From Zanthoxylum bungeanum (Eukaryota; Streptophyta; Magnoliopsida; Sapindales; Rutaceae): DNA of 64,000 nucleotides. Made by a program: the position numbers and the translations under genes. The stretch spans positions 1 through 64,000 of the forward strand of contig SKCR01038874.1 in NCBI GenBank assembly GCA_019454045.1, read 5' to 3'. The notes under the pieces are model-generated. The model saw only the letters and a program-made list of their open reading frames with translations. It made no database searches and was not told where the DNA came from. Numbering within the stretch: the stretch's first letter is position 1; the number at the start of each line of letters is the position of its first letter. This document shows, in pieces, positions 1 through 12,272 of the stretch.

Positions 1-239
1 TTAAGGTCACAGAAAACCTTATGAAGAAGGGCATATTGAACACAGATAAATTATAGCGGCAATAATTCTTAAAGTTGCCAAATAAATACAAAAATCTTCA
101 TCACTATAATTGCTAAAACTAAGACGATAACCAGACAATGTGATCATGCATTTTAAGGATAGTTATCTCTATGTCAAAATCATATAATTTAATACCTTAA
201 AAGGATGTTTAAATAACATAACTATACTTTTATAAGAAC

Positions 240-3200
240 CATACTTGTATCCGGAACTTGTATGGACAAGAATTATGCGTGACTTGTTCTCAATAATTGG
301 CCTCAACTGCCTTCTTTCTGCCTCTAATAAGAGGTGACGATGGAACTGATCCTGAATCATACACAAGAAAAGAACACTAAATTTATGAACAAAAAGGTTC
401 TTAATTTATATTCAATTTTATCATTGTTGAGTAATAGATTATCATTATCATTAAAAAGTAACAAGTAGTACTTAAAAAGAAATTCAGGCTTCTTAGAACT
501 ACATGCAATCTTAAAACTCAAAAAATAAAAACACACACATTAATCACAGACCTTTGTGAAACCAGGACTTGCAATCACAGCACAACGAACCACATTGAAA
601 TCAACATGTTTCAGGAAAGCCTAAGACATTAGAAAATTGTTAAGTGGCACAAAAATCCTGTTCTGGCATTTAAATACAACAGGCAAAGATATTAAGGAGT
701 GGGATATTAATATTCAAATGATGCTTACCTGTAGAACATTCTCAAAGAACTTATTCAAAGCCTGGCAGAAGACAATTGGTTAAAACATAAATTAGTAAGG
801 TCAAAGAAAAACATATTGTCACAGTCCATCGTTATTTATCTCCATAAAAACTCGTACCGACTCATAACCTGCAATTGCAGGACCATGCTTGCGAGGAATT
901 GAAGTTTCTATTCGTGAACGAGTGATTGTCATACTGTTTTTATTTGCCAAGTGAACAAGAGGAGATTAAGCTCTCAAATAGATCAGTGCATAGACCAAGA
1001 AAAGAGGAAAATTTCAGAACAGAAAATACTACACATGGGATGTGATGTTATTATAAATGCATCTCTCAATATGTACAAGTTATAAGACTCTTCTATAAAT
1101 TAACATTGACAAAAAACTCAGTCAATTTTCATTTCTATCTCTTGGGCCACAAATACAAAGCCATCAGATTACAGTATGGGCTAAATCATATTATCTATAA
1201 TTAGTATATTCCTAATTCTAAAAAAATCAATATAAGTAGATCAATTATTCAGATTGGTGTAATAAAGATTTAAGTGAATGAAGGAAGTAGAGGATGAAGA
1301 AAAAAAGATAGATGAACCAAAGTATGGTAACAAACTGAAAAAAATGTCAAAGTGATACAGTAGAAATAGTTGATTTTTACACCAAAAGATTTCAAAAGAA
1401 TATGGTCCCGTTCATGGATTGGACACCCTGGAAAAATTTTCTAATAAGCTAAAAGGTCGTATTTAATCCCATATCTAGTATTTCTCAGTCAACTCTTACT
1501 CCAAACATATAACTTTCAAAACTAAGATGCACACATATCCTCCAAAACTTGAGATCATGCTACTCCCTACATATGAATATTTGAATCAATCAAGAAATTG
1601 CTTTTAATGCTAGCCTTTGAGATGTAAAGTTCAAAAGGGGACTGTCAAGGGTTAGTAAGGTTTTTAGCAATAATTGTCTAGCAATTTTGTGTACTGATTA
1701 ACATTGTTTTAGGAATTTCATTATGCATCATCAGATAGGAGTTGTGTGTTTCGCTCTAGTTGGATTTATTTGTATGTTATAGTCCGGTTTACTTACATTC
1801 CAAGTCCACTTCTCAAAACAACATAGATTTCCCTATTAAAATTAAAGCATGACCAAATTTTAATTACAGCAATCACCTTATAGCACATACATGGAAATTT
1901 AACAATGACATGTCCCAACGGTTATACTTACATACCTTCTACCAACAAGGAGGATATGTGCTAAACCTTCTTGCATTAAAACAACAGCAAGATCTGCACT
2001 GGCAGTTGGATCTGGAATTCAAGGAACAAAGAGTATGGTATTAAATGAAAAAACTACGATAACAAAACTCAAAACATATTCAAACTAACCATATCAATTA
2101 ATAGAAGACTATAGGATAAGGACCAATATAATGTTTCCATGGTCAAATTCCACATTATTGCAACATAATATTTTGGTTGGCTCAAACCAGCAAAGGACTT
2201 TTTATGGGTCAAGCTACTGTGACTTTTAAATTTCAATAAAAATGGGGCAAGAACTTCCAACCTTCCTTTTATTTAAATCTAATTCACAATTAAAAAAAAA
2301 AAAACTCTCCTTTAGTCCCTACAATTTGAGCTAATTACCCAGTTAGCCCCTTTGAATTTTAGGTTATATTGGACATAAATACTATTGTAACTTTGAAAAG
2401 TTGGATACAACAAATATGGAAATAACGACGTGAGTGTTTTGGGTAATTATTGAAAATGCAAGGACTGACTAGGTAATTAGCTCCAACTGTAGGGACTAAA
2501 GGAGCATTTACCTAATAGAAAATGTTTATTTTATTAACTTTCACTTTCAGTTACTTTTTTTATCTCAAGTCCCATCCCTTAACTCTGTAAATCCAGATAA
2601 AAAGACAGCTGCAAGTAGATAAAAATTACAGTCCCAAACCAATGCAGAACATTTCACAGTACATCAATTTATGTCCTGCGTTCCAAATTAATTCACATAA
2701 TGATAATTTTTTTATTCATTTATTTGATTGGAAACGAGAAAATGTATCCAAGAAAGAAAAGTAAAAAAAAAAAAAAAGAACCAGACATCTACGGGTTAAA
2801 AAGAAATAGTCCTTCTGGGAGGAATGAAACACTACACAACTTTTCCTGTCAAAATCTGAAACTGACAACAGTAGACAGCCTGTAAGGAAGAACCCATACC
2901 CCTATAACAAAAATGTTCTAGAGGCCCAGAATTATTCATAATCCCTTCTCAGCCCAGCAGAGTTTTAAAAAAATTGATGATAAACATCTTGAAATTCCTT
3001 TTAAACAGATGCACAGAGATGCAAACAAAATTTAAATGCTTTTAATTTGGAATCTTCAAGATAGTTCAGAGATTCAGAAAGCATACCAGCTGCCTGATGA
3101 AGTGTATCTAAGGCCAATGAGTCCCAGAGATCCTAAAATGAAAGATAAAATAAATGCCATAACCAAATAAAATTGAGGAAAAAAATACCACCATAAGAGC

Positions 3201-4925
3201 CCAAAACACAGTGTTTTAAAACCCGGACCGGTCCATTGACCCGGGATGGCGAGAGGGTCACGGGTCAGAGGTCGGACCGGGATTCAACCAGGAATCGATC
3301 CAGAGTCAATAATTAACTATATTTTTTTAATTATTTTTTACAAAATATAGAAAAAAAAATCTAAATTAATAATAAAAAATTAAAAAAAGGCCCAAAAACC
3401 CGATGAACCCAGACCGGGTCACCGGTTTAGCGGTTGAATTAACCGGTTCGACAAGGTTTTGTTTTTGGGGTCACCTAGACCGGACCGGACCTTGGACCAG
3501 GTCCCGGTTCAACCGGTCCAGTACATGTTTCACATCACTGCCAAAACATGCAATGTCAAATAGTAGAAGTGATAAAAGTAAGTCATGAGTCATAGTTTTT
3601 AACAAGAACTCTCCATGGGGAAGGTAGGATTTCATCCCTCTACTAATTTCATTTCTCTTCAAAGTTACATGTCTATGTAACAGACGTTCAGTTAATGCCA
3701 CCCATGACAAAAAAATGTTTCCCTGCAACCACAAAGCCCTCCACATATTGGTATTCATTAACTGCTAACTAAATGCTGGTTCCCAAATCGATTAAAGCAT
3801 CATTGCCGGCTCATCCCCTCACCTCAGCAGCACAGTCACAAACCTCATATGTTTTTATTCATTAACCACAAATTAAAAGTGGGTTTCCTGAAGCAATTAA
3901 AGATCATTGCTGGCTGGTTAATAAATTACCAACTATTTTCATGTAAATATACTGGATGATAAATATTCAACACCTTTGCAAGTGATATGACATCAAAAGG
4001 AAAAGGTAACTTAAACTTATCCCTAGATTCAGCAAGTTAACAGAATATGCCTAAAAAAATGTGTGCATAAGTTTCCAGCAAAAGGAGAAAAAAATTCCAG
4101 ATACCCACAATTCAACAAGGGCACTGTACCTTTCTCAACACAAATGCTCGATGCAGGTCAAGTTCCAAGGTATGGAAAGCTCCAATCTGCAACAATAAAG
4201 AAGTGTGAGATGCAGGACTACCATACATTTATAAAATCGTAACTCAATCAGATACATCTCTTACTTTAACATGTTCATTTTCAAGAATATTTTTTCCACG
4301 TATACGCAATACAGACCCTTCTTTATCATAATCCACAGCCTGAGAAACAAAAGAATTTCGTGAATATTTGAAATTCGTAAATATTTCCAGCTCAAGTTAC
4401 ATTCATGTGCGAACCTTGAAACAATCATGGTGCACTTGAGAGCACATTTAACAATCTTCAAGTGAGTTAAAATAATCAAAATCAATTTTTTTTTTAATGT
4501 TTGGTTAAAATATACGAAAAATATATAAAAGTTACCTCAACTTTGATTTCCAACTTAAGCTTGACACGCTCTGCATCTCTTGCACCAGACGCCATCTGTC
4601 TTAGAACTTTCCTATAATGAAACACACAAAAGGAAGAATTAAATTTATGCAATCAAAATAGCAAAAACAAATAAAGAGGGGAGGATTTGAGAGAGCTACC
4701 TAACAGTGACGGCCATGACAGAATCTCCCGGAGCAATGAGATTGTAAGCAAACCAAAGATCATCGGAATCAACCGGCTCCATCTGACAATAAATAAAAAA
4801 ATTTAGAAAAAAAATGAATTCGCAATTAGATTTGATAGCGTGAAAAAAGAATGAAATTGAAAATTGAATTGTACCTTGACACTACCAGGCCCGTTGGGTA
4901 ATAAGTTTCTGCGTAAGACCTTCAT
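240..4925 (-). CDS. PEL1: Protein PELOTA homologue (Dom34), 5' eleven exons; gene continues past left edge
   Basis: Pelota/Dom34 works with Hbs1 in the cytoplasm to split stalled ribosomes (no-go and non-stop decay). I read eleven exons on the minus strand with AG/GT borders: 4875-4925, 4700-4782, 4536-4611, 4265-4339, 4130-4186, 3087-3132, 1936-2011, 858-933, 729-761, 552-620 and 240-351. Together they give 754 nt, about 251 of the roughly 378 residues usual in plants. Diagnostic peptides are [17 protein letters not shown] (start), [47 protein letters not shown] and [20 protein letters not shown]. Phases agree across all junctions and no stop is seen, so the visible part looks functional. 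The start is the family's conserved N-terminus. The last exon's donor (GTTCTT) is weak, so that border is least certain. The 3' exons lie outside the window. Introns carry two small transposons (2307-2504, 3209-3540). Recognition is from remembered family similarity, not a search. Confidence 0.93.
2307..2504. mobile_element. Small inverted-repeat element (MITE-like) in a PELOTA intron
   Basis: A 37-bp terminal inverted repeat starts CTCCTTTAGTCCCTACA at 2307-2343 and returns as TGTAGGGACTAAAGGAG at 2468-2504, with only a few mismatches. The 198-bp unit has no coding capacity and sits in the long intron between the exons at 1936-2011 and 3087-3132. No clear target duplication is seen next to the repeats, so the class is open. 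Confidence 0.75.
3209..3540. mobile_element. hAT-type MITE with perfect 8-bp target duplication, in a PELOTA intron
   Basis: The 332-bp element begins CAGTG and ends CACTG and is flanked on both sides by CCAAAACA (3201-3208 and 3541-3548), the 8-bp target duplication expected of hAT elements. Both ends are rich in ACCGG/CCGGT motifs and can fold on each other, with an AT-rich centre. There is no ORF. It lies in the intron between exons 4130-4186 and 3087-3132, about 75 bp upstream of the latter exon in transcript order, outside the splice signals. Confidence 0.85.
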
Positions 4926-4980
4926 GATTTACTTTGTGTGTATTAGCTAGCTCTCTTTCTAATTGCGAGACAATGAATCA

Positions 4981-4996
4981 GTAATATTTATTTATG
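4981..4996 (-). promoter_or_regulatory. TATA-like element upstream of PELOTA start
   Basis: On the minus strand the sequence CATAAATAAATATTAC lies about 55-70 bp before the PELOTA ATG. It is the only TATA-like run close to the start. The region is AT-rich, so a chance match is possible, and the transcription start is not known. Confidence 0.3.
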
Positions 4997-5722
4997 GCTA
5001 CCTCTCATGCTTAAGCAAGCATTCCTAACTTGTTCAGGTTTTCTTAATCAAATATGAATTTTTAATGTTTAGGGTTTGTGATTTGGTGTTTATTCTATTT
5101 TTAATTAAATTATAATTTAACAAAGAACAAAGAAAGGTCAAAATCAAATACGAATTGGGCTGGGCCGGCGTGGCTCAATGGATATGGTTTGGGTTATGAT
5201 CAATATCACGTCAATTAGCCTAATTGAAACTTTAGGCTATGTCAGGATTTAGTGAAATATAATTTAAAATATTTAAAATTTATTATTTGAATTAATGGAA
5301 GGAGATGGATGGGAGTGCCGAGTGGGAGGGGATGTAAGGGAATGTAATAAAAAAGAATATTAAGTCATTGAAAATGAGTCGCCTAAATTGGGGTTGGGAT
5401 AAAATGTAACTTTTAAAAAAATAACATTACCTATGAACACAAATTTATCCTCAAAAATAATATTAGAATAATTATCATTTTTTACTTTTATAATCTAAAA
5501 ATGACATAATTATCTTTAAAATCTATATAATTATATCTCATTTCATTACTATTTATTTATCCAATAATATTTTGGAACATTAAGTTGTAAACCACTCATT
5601 TTTTCCCAAACAAGATTATGATATGTTATTATCAATTTCATTCCATTCCATTAGGTTACATTATATTATAAACCACTCTCTTCCATAAATCCAAAAATTT
5701 TAAAAACAAATCAGTTAGACAC
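4997..5722. other. Intergenic, AT-rich, no gene seen
   Basis: No ORF, RNA gene or clear repeat boundary could be supported between the PELOTA 5' end and the first small element. Parts around 5330-5680 look like degenerate inverted-repeat material (GGAATGTAATA on one side, a CATTCCATT run on the other), but the arms are too poor to define. Confidence 0.5.
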
Positions 5723-5986
5723 TAGAGGTGTCAATACAGTCATGACACAAACACTTGTTTACGAAATGATTATATGTTTATAATTTATTTATTAATTGTG
5801 TAATCATGTTAATTGGATAATTATGTCACTAATCAAATAATTGTGTCAAAGATGATACTGACCCGTTTATTAATGTAAATTGATCCGTTGTATATTCGTA
5901 TTTGATAATTTTGACATGATTATTCAACGGGTCATATTCATATTTTCTTAAATTTGACACAATAATTTTATAAATTGCCACCTCTA
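5723..5986. mobile_element. Small hAT-like MITE (TIR TAGAGGTG)
   Basis: The 264-bp AT-rich segment starts TAGAGGTGTCAAT and ends ATTGCCACCTCTA, which are inverted repeats with one mismatch. The interior has repeated TTAATTGTGTAATCATG-like runs and no ORF. Flanking 8-mers match only partly, so the target duplication is weak. A similar GAGGTG terminus starts the neighbouring element at 6081. Confidence 0.55.
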
Positions 5987-6415
5987 GTTGAAACAGAATT
6001 AAGCCGGATCCGAGTTATCAACTGAGATTAATTATAGAATTTCGACCAATTTGCTATTAATTTAAAAAAATAGTTCAATAGAGGTGATAAAATGGGTCAA
6101 CGAGTCGTGTTCATATAGTGTCAGATTTGTGTTATGTCGAATTTAGGCTCATCCAAACACGACTCATTGAATAATCGTGAAAAATAAAAAATAAAAAAAC
6201 TTAAGTCGACACGAAGATAAATGGGTGACCCACTAACCCGTTAAATATCAATTTAAATCGATTTATATGAATATCACCCGCTTGACATAAAATTACACAT
6301 ATACAATGTATATCCCTCCTAAAATGATAACAAAAAAATTAAATATTTAATAACATCAAAATCTATGTAACGAAAGCTTAAACAAAAAAGTCACATATTA
6401 CTAGGCCTGGGCACT

Positions 6416-6628
6416 ATCGGATTCGGATCGGATCGGATCGGACCGAATCTGAATCCGATCCGATCCGATAAACATGAATGAAATAAATCCGTTAAGGTTC
6501 GAATCTGTTATCAAACTCGAACCGATCCGATAACTATCGAATCGGATCGGACAATCCGATCCGATTCGATAGTTATCGGATCGGACAAATCCGAATTTGA
6601 TAAGGGATCCGAATTTGATAAGGGATCC
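6416..6628. repeat. Left subterminal CGGATC array with a perfect 30-bp palindrome
   Basis: The array holds many copies of CGGATC in both orientations. Within it, 6522-6551 and 6555-6584 are perfect inverted copies of each other (30 bp, 3-nt spacer). The 18-bp unit AATTTGATAAGGGATCCG is present twice in tandem near 6594-6629. Subterminal repeats of this kind are known transposase binding sites in hAT elements, so that role is inferred here. Confidence 0.8.
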
Positions 6629-7536
6629 GAATTCGAATCAACAATAAACATTAAACACATATCAAATTAACTACTACCACATCAGTTCTGGTTAATCAAG
6701 AAAAATACTCTTACTCCTACCCATTAAATCTCCCAATTTACCCTTCTCAAAACCCAAATCATAGAACACCCGAATTCATAAACATTTTCCTCATTAAAAC
6801 AAGTACTTTTGAAAGGCATCTCGAAGAAAAGAAACCAGACAAGTTTCACAAATCTCATATCGATTGAAGCTTCCTCGGATAGTCTGCATTCATAAACAAG
6901 GTCTCATTCTAATCCTTCATGCCACTACCTTCTCCATTCTCAGCCATCAGCTTTTCTTTTTCTTGTTCCTCTGTGGAAATGACAATTGAACTCAGTTACA
7001 CAAATTTCACATGAACCATCATCAATCATGGAGCTATAATGTGTAGTTTTTTCACATGATCAAATTATTTACACCATATCTCACGAAAATTGGGCACCGG
7101 AATAAAGCAAGCATCTGTTGTGCCAGAAGATATGGTAAGTTACACAACAAAAGACAGCCTCCACATTCTCCTCAACAGTCAACACAAGTAACCAAATCAA
7201 AATCAACAAAATGCGTTTTCAAATCATCAAACAATGCACCAGCCTCTCTATCCCAATCGCCATTCCAATTTCCCTGCCAACACATGAGGAAAATCCAAAC
7301 ACACGCCAACCCAGAAGCAACTAGCAAGCATAAATGAGTGAAAAAATAACAAGTGCAAATGACTAGTTGAAACTTGAGAGAGATAGAGAGACTTACAAAA
7401 TTTGACTCAAACTCCACTGCCACTGCCAGCAACATGACCCAGTGATTGTGATTCAAATTGTAATTTACGATATTCTTCAAAGAAAAGACAAAAAAAAAAC
7501 TTATTATAAGTTTGCATTTTATGGTATTTAGTATTC

Positions 7537-9579
7537 ACAATAAAAATTAACAAAACAAAATAATAAATTTTTTTTACATTCCTCAAGTTTTTCGTAGTAC
7601 TCGGTCTCCAATAGCATGGCTTCCACTTCATTTGTTTTGTCAATTGTAAGCTTATTCTGTATCCAATTTTGAGTACAAATTAGAGCATCTACCATAACAA
7701 GAGTTAATGAGCTTCGAAAACTATCAAGAACACGACCGCCCGTACTAAATGCCGATTCAGATGCCACTATCGATACTGGCATTGCAAAAATATCACGAGC
7801 AATCCTAGCCAAAATCAGATACTTACCATTTTTTGTTTTCCACCACATCAAAACACTAAAGCTAGGGTCACGACTAATCTCATAGGGTTCCATCAAATAC
7901 ATATCAACCTCAGTATTTTCCTCTTGATGAATGAGATGACTAGTCTGAAAAACCTGAAACAGATCATCAGGTTGCACACTTGTACGGTTGTTTTTGTGTC
8001 ATTCCACCACTAGACTCATTTCCACCAACACTAGTTACACCACCAACCCTTGATCCATCACCATCAACAAACAACCCATTTGTGCCATACCATTAATTAT
8101 ACATATCGTATGGCCATCTCATGCAAAAGAGGATGTTCATTTCGGGCCAGGTTTTTCAAGCTAGTATGAATCTTGCAAATCTCATTGTAGGTGAAACAAG
8201 AGGTGAAGGTAGACGAGGCACTGAACATATTCGTTGCATCATAAAAAATCTCCAAAAAATCGGCAAAGTATTGAGCTTTCTCCCAATCTATATCTGTAGG
8301 GGCCCAATCCTTTTGCTCCCATTTTCATCATCTCTAAAATATGGAGCATAGTGACCATCATCATCAATCATTCGATCAAAGGCCTTCTGGAAGTCAAATG
8401 CAGCATTCAACATTAAGTATGTGGAATTCCACCTAGTAGGAACATCTAAGATGACACTTCCCTTGCTTTCTATCCTCTCACGTGTTACCACCGATTTAAA
8501 TGATTCAAATCTTGATGGAGAAGATCTCACATACTTAACAGCATTGCGAATTGCTATAATGCTGTCATCCAATTCTTTCAGACCATCAGACACAACTAAG
8601 TTTAATATGTGAGCACAACACCGCATATGCACATACTCTCCATTAAGCACCAATGCATCTCCCCTCTATGTCCTCATTTTCCTCACCAACTGTTGGATGG
8701 CAACATTATTGGCACTGGCATTATCCACGGTTATAGTAAAAATTCTCTCAATACCCCAGTTCTGTGAACAACACTCTATTAATCTTCCAATAGTGTCCCC
8801 TTTGTGATTGTTAATTGGACAAAAGCTAAGGATTCGCTGATGCAACTGCCAATCAATGTCTATGAAATGTCCAGTGAGAACAATGTAACTAATGTTTTGA
8901 ATTGACGTCCATATGTCGGTGGTCAAACTAACTCTCTGATGACCCACCGCTAAAAGACTATTCAACATAACTTTTTCAACAGCATACAACTGTAGGATAT
9001 CTCTAGTTATAGTCCTACGAGATGGGAAATCAAAAAGAGGGACGACAACACTACAGAAATGTCGAAAACCCTCTTTCTCTATAAAGCTAAATGGTAGCTC
9101 GTCAACAATAATCATCTTCACAGCTGCTTTCCGCACGCTGCTTGATTAAAATGACCGTCTCTCACTGTGAGATTTCCACTTGTGCCTCCCTCTTCACCAA
9201 CCCCAACCAAAACACCTTGTTCTTCACAATAAGCCAAGTACGATTTGCAAGTCTCCATATGCCTCTTCAAGTTGGTTGTGGACCGATCATTTGCACTACA
9301 AGCATAAGTTTTCTGACAATATGTACATACAGCCCTATCCAGATTATCTTCACTCATGCGGAAAACTTTCCACACTTCAGATCTTCTAGTTCTTGCTTTA
9401 GTGGCTACTGATGTGATTGATGGCGATGAATCAGGTTTTTTTGACAATGGCGGTCTATCAGAGTTTGATAGGAATTTTCCTTTTCCCTTCCGTTTTCTTA
9501 ATTCTGTTAATTGTACATAAAAAGAATCTGATTCTGACCTTGACCCACTACTGTTGGGTGAGCTTCCAAACCCACTCAT
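7537..9579 (-). pseudogene. hAT transposase (BED zinc finger, hATC domain), disrupted
   Basis: Read from ATG at 9579. The N-terminal part (9118-9579) has a BED-type zinc finger with CTYCQ followed by LKRHMETC. A frameshift near 9130 leads to the catalytic region (8666-9136) with SLTTDIWTS and ITVDNASANN, which carry the two conserved aspartates. An in-frame TAG at about 8666 precedes a segment with RCCAHILNLVV and DVPTRWNST (8288-8650). A further break lies near 8288-7980. The C-terminal dimerisation region follows with ARIARDIFAMP and VASESAFSTGGRVLDSFRSS (7528-7977). Motif order and spacing match RICESLEEPER/DAYSLEEPER-type transposases, normally about 650-700 residues. At least two frame changes and one stop make this copy inactive. 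Confidence 0.88.
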
Positions 9580-10782
9580 CTACAATGAAGAGCAACAACA
9601 AAACAAAGAAAAGAAACAAATAAGAGTGATGTTCAAATAATTTTGTTCGTCTGGGAAGAACTTGGAATCTATAGTCACAAAAGAATATGCCAAATAGAAC
9701 ATATTGTGTATTGTTAGACATATACGAATGATGTTCAAATACCAACTCTTCAACATAATCTCAAACTAGGGTGCCATAGGTAGTAGAAGGAATCTCTTTT
9801 GACAAGCACTAAAAAAGAATAAGGTGGGTTGTTGAAAATTAACTGTTGCATGCTAATACCATACTAAAACTTGTATTAGTTTTTGTGTATCTTGCCACTT
9901 AATGAATAGACTAAAACAGTTAAACAACATAACTATATCTTCATTCATAATAATAGTTTGTGCTAACATAAATGACCTTAAATTTACAACAAAACATTAA
10001 CATATCTTCCAATAATCAACAGACAGCAAAACTATATTACTGGGAAAATATATATACACTTTGAAGGATTTCAGAAAAGTGTGATGTGGTGTGTATCATC
10101 AGGCATCCTAGAACAGAATGACCTGTGTAATGCCATCAAGTCCTTTCCCTCTTTTATCAAATCAACCTTCCTATTGCATCAATAAAGAACCAAGAACTAA
10201 CAAGAAAGTTCAAGTCGGCAAGTCCAACAACCACTCAAATTGGAAATCCAGAAATCCAGGGAAAGTAATAATTCAGAACACAATCAAATCAAAATCAAAA
10301 TGGCAATATATACATAATACATGGCACATGCAATGTTGCAAACCATCAAAATCAAACCTTGAATGGCTGCATGAGTCGAAGACGAAGACTCGAAGAGTGT
10401 CGAGTGAACTGATTCACTCAAACAGACAAACACTGCTGGAGAGAAGACTGATTCACGGTGGTCGATGGTGGTTACTGGTTTGGTTTATCTGATCGGTGAA
10501 CATCGATGGACGAAACTTGAGTGCTGGTGGTGTTTGACGAAAACAAAGATGAAGATGAAGAGTGGTTACCGAAGACGAAGAGTGCTGGTGGCGGTGTTGA
10601 CGAAGACAAAGATGAAGAGTGGTGTATTGGTGTTTGAAGTTTGACGAAGACGAATCGAAGATGAAGAGTGGTGTTTGAAGTTTGATTGATGAATGAAAAG
10701 TTGAAAATGAAAACCTAAAACAAGTTAGGTTTTTCACGCCCAAAACGACGTCGTTTTGGGGCTTTTAACAAAAAAAAAATAA

Positions 10783-10945
10783 CGGATCGAATCGGATCGG
10801 ATCGGATTTTATCCGATCCGATTCGAAATCCGACGAATCCAGTAGTCGCGATTCGATCGGATCCGAAAGCCTGATCCGATCCGATTCGATCTAGTTTATT
10901 CAGATCGGATCGGATTGGATCAGGTCCGATCCGATCCAATGCCCA
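10783..10945. repeat. Right subterminal CGGATC array of the hAT element
   Basis: This is a dense run of GGATCGGATCGG and its complement, matching the motif of the left subterminal zone in both orientations. It probably binds the transposase (inference from other hAT elements). Confidence 0.75.
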
Positions 10946-11636
10946 CTCCTACATATTACTATAAGAATCCATTGTTTTAAAATTCAATCAAAGTTTACTA
11001 AAAATAATACATTACCAAAGTTTCAATTTGCCAAAATTTCAACAAAATAGGACATCATATAAATGTCCATCTCTTACAAAATAGAGAAAATCATGTCTAA
11101 TATTCGAGTGTTATTACAATAACCTATGCAATATTTAAAAATAAATAAATAAGTACATATAATTGTATTATTAATGGGTTGATGGATCAATGATTTGAAA
11201 CTCAAACCTAACACGATTATTAACCGAGTTGATACGGACGGACTAATTTAATGAAATTGAAAATTTGATCACTCATACTTTTTTATTCATGTTAAGTTCG
11301 TGTCAAGTTTATGGTATTGTTTCATTTTGTCAGATTTACCGTTCAATAATCTTCTCTATGATTTTTTCCTCTCTTTTTGGCTTCTTCGAAACGAGAGAAC
11401 TTTATCATTAGTGGAAGTAGTCTCTTTGAAATTCTACCCAATGTCTTTTAGGATTATTTTATGATCCTCTTTTCCTCTGTAAAATCTTTACTAGAGGTCT
11501 TTGGTTTTTTGTTTTTTTGAGCTGCCAGTCTTGGTGGAAGAGTGGAGGTTTGTGGTTGTTTACGGTTCTGGGTGAGTGTAAGGGGATCGGTATTTATTGA
11601 ATATTTTTGGATTGCCGAGGTTTTTAGTATTTTGGT

Positions 11637-12272
11637 GTGGTTTTAGTAGATGGATCTGAGGATTTAGTTAATTTATGCCAGTCTCTGGCTATAAACGACA
11701 CTAAGGAGGGAACAATTGTTCTAAATCAAAATCTGAGAGACGAGGGCAAAGCCATGATGGATTCTTGTTTAATTGGTAAGGTTCTATCTCGAAGACTAGT
11801 TAACATAGAGGCTTTTCGATTAACAATGCAACAAGCATGGAAGATCTTACATGGAGTTAGGATTGGAAGTTTGGGGATAAATAAATTCCTATTCCATTTC
11901 CATACGGAGGGGGACAGAAAGAGAGTTCTAATGATGGGACCCTGTTATTTTGAAAATTCACTTCTGGTACTTTCCAAGTTTTCTGGTAAGGGAGAAGTTT
12001 TAGAACAACACTTAAATACCTCTGATTTTTTGGTCCAATTACACAATGTGCCGATGGGGTGCATGAATGTTAATGCCGCCAATTTTCTAGGTGAACAAAT
12101 GGGCAAAGTTATAGAAATTGATACCAGTTCGGATGAGGGTTGTGTGGGAAAGTACATTCGGCTAAGAGTGTCGATTGACGTTTCCAAGCCTTTGAGAAGA
12201 TGCATAATTGTACAGGAAGAAGAAGGAAAACCGGTGAGAGTTTTAAAAGAACAACTTGATGTTGGAGGTTAG
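11637..12272 (+). pseudogene. DUF4283-type ORF1 fragment (LINE-like), C-terminus lost
   Basis: The 211-codon open frame contains motifs typical of the DUF4283 domain in plant LINE ORF1 and gag-like proteins: MMGPCYFENSLLVLSKF, FLVQLHNVPMGCMN, GKVIEIDTSSDEGCVGKYIR and VSIDVSKPLRR. In the family a CCHC zinc knuckle (CxxCxxxGH) comes directly after this. Here the frame runs into unrelated sequence and stops. The 290 bp before it (11349-11636) may be the element's 5' leader but shows no further signal. It is a truncated retroelement gene, not a host gene. The ORF is free of stops, which suggests fairly recent decay or chance. Confidence 0.75.

Larger units (their letters stand above)
6402..10951 (-). 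mobile_element. hAT transposon, 4.55 kb, complete ends, broken transposase
   Basis: The left end TAGGCCTGGGCA and the right end TGCCCACTCCTA are inverted repeats typical of hAT elements. The 8-bp target duplication CATATTAC is perfect (6394-6401 and 10952-10959). Both subterminal zones are dense arrays of CGGATC/GATCCG. The transposase lies on the minus strand at 7537-9579 and is disrupted. The stretch 6630-7530 is its non-coding 3' side. The stretch 9580-10780 is non-coding 5' side with GAAGATGAAGAGTGGT-type repeats at 10519-10700. Intact ends mean it could once be mobilised in trans. Confidence 0.93.
6081..11340. mobile_element. Non-autonomous element with 8-bp duplication, split by the hAT transposon
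   Basis: GTTCAATA occurs at 6073-6080 and again at 11341-11348, exactly bracketing a unit that starts GAGGTGATAAAATGGG and ends CATTTTGTCAGATTTACC. Removing the hAT insertion (6402-10951) and one copy of its duplication leaves about 700 bp of AT-rich, non-coding sequence with CGTGTCAA/GGGTTGA motifs common in plant MITEs. The 8-bp duplication suggests hAT-type transposition. The termini are only loosely inverted. Confidence 0.6.

Noticed and set aside
3403..3758. Short frames on both strands at 3.4-3.76 kb
   Set aside because: They cover the hAT MITE and intron sequence of PELOTA.
10118..10743. Frames of 96-124 codons at the hAT right side
   Set aside because: No similarity to transposase; low-complexity GAAGATGAAGAG-type repeats explain the open frames.
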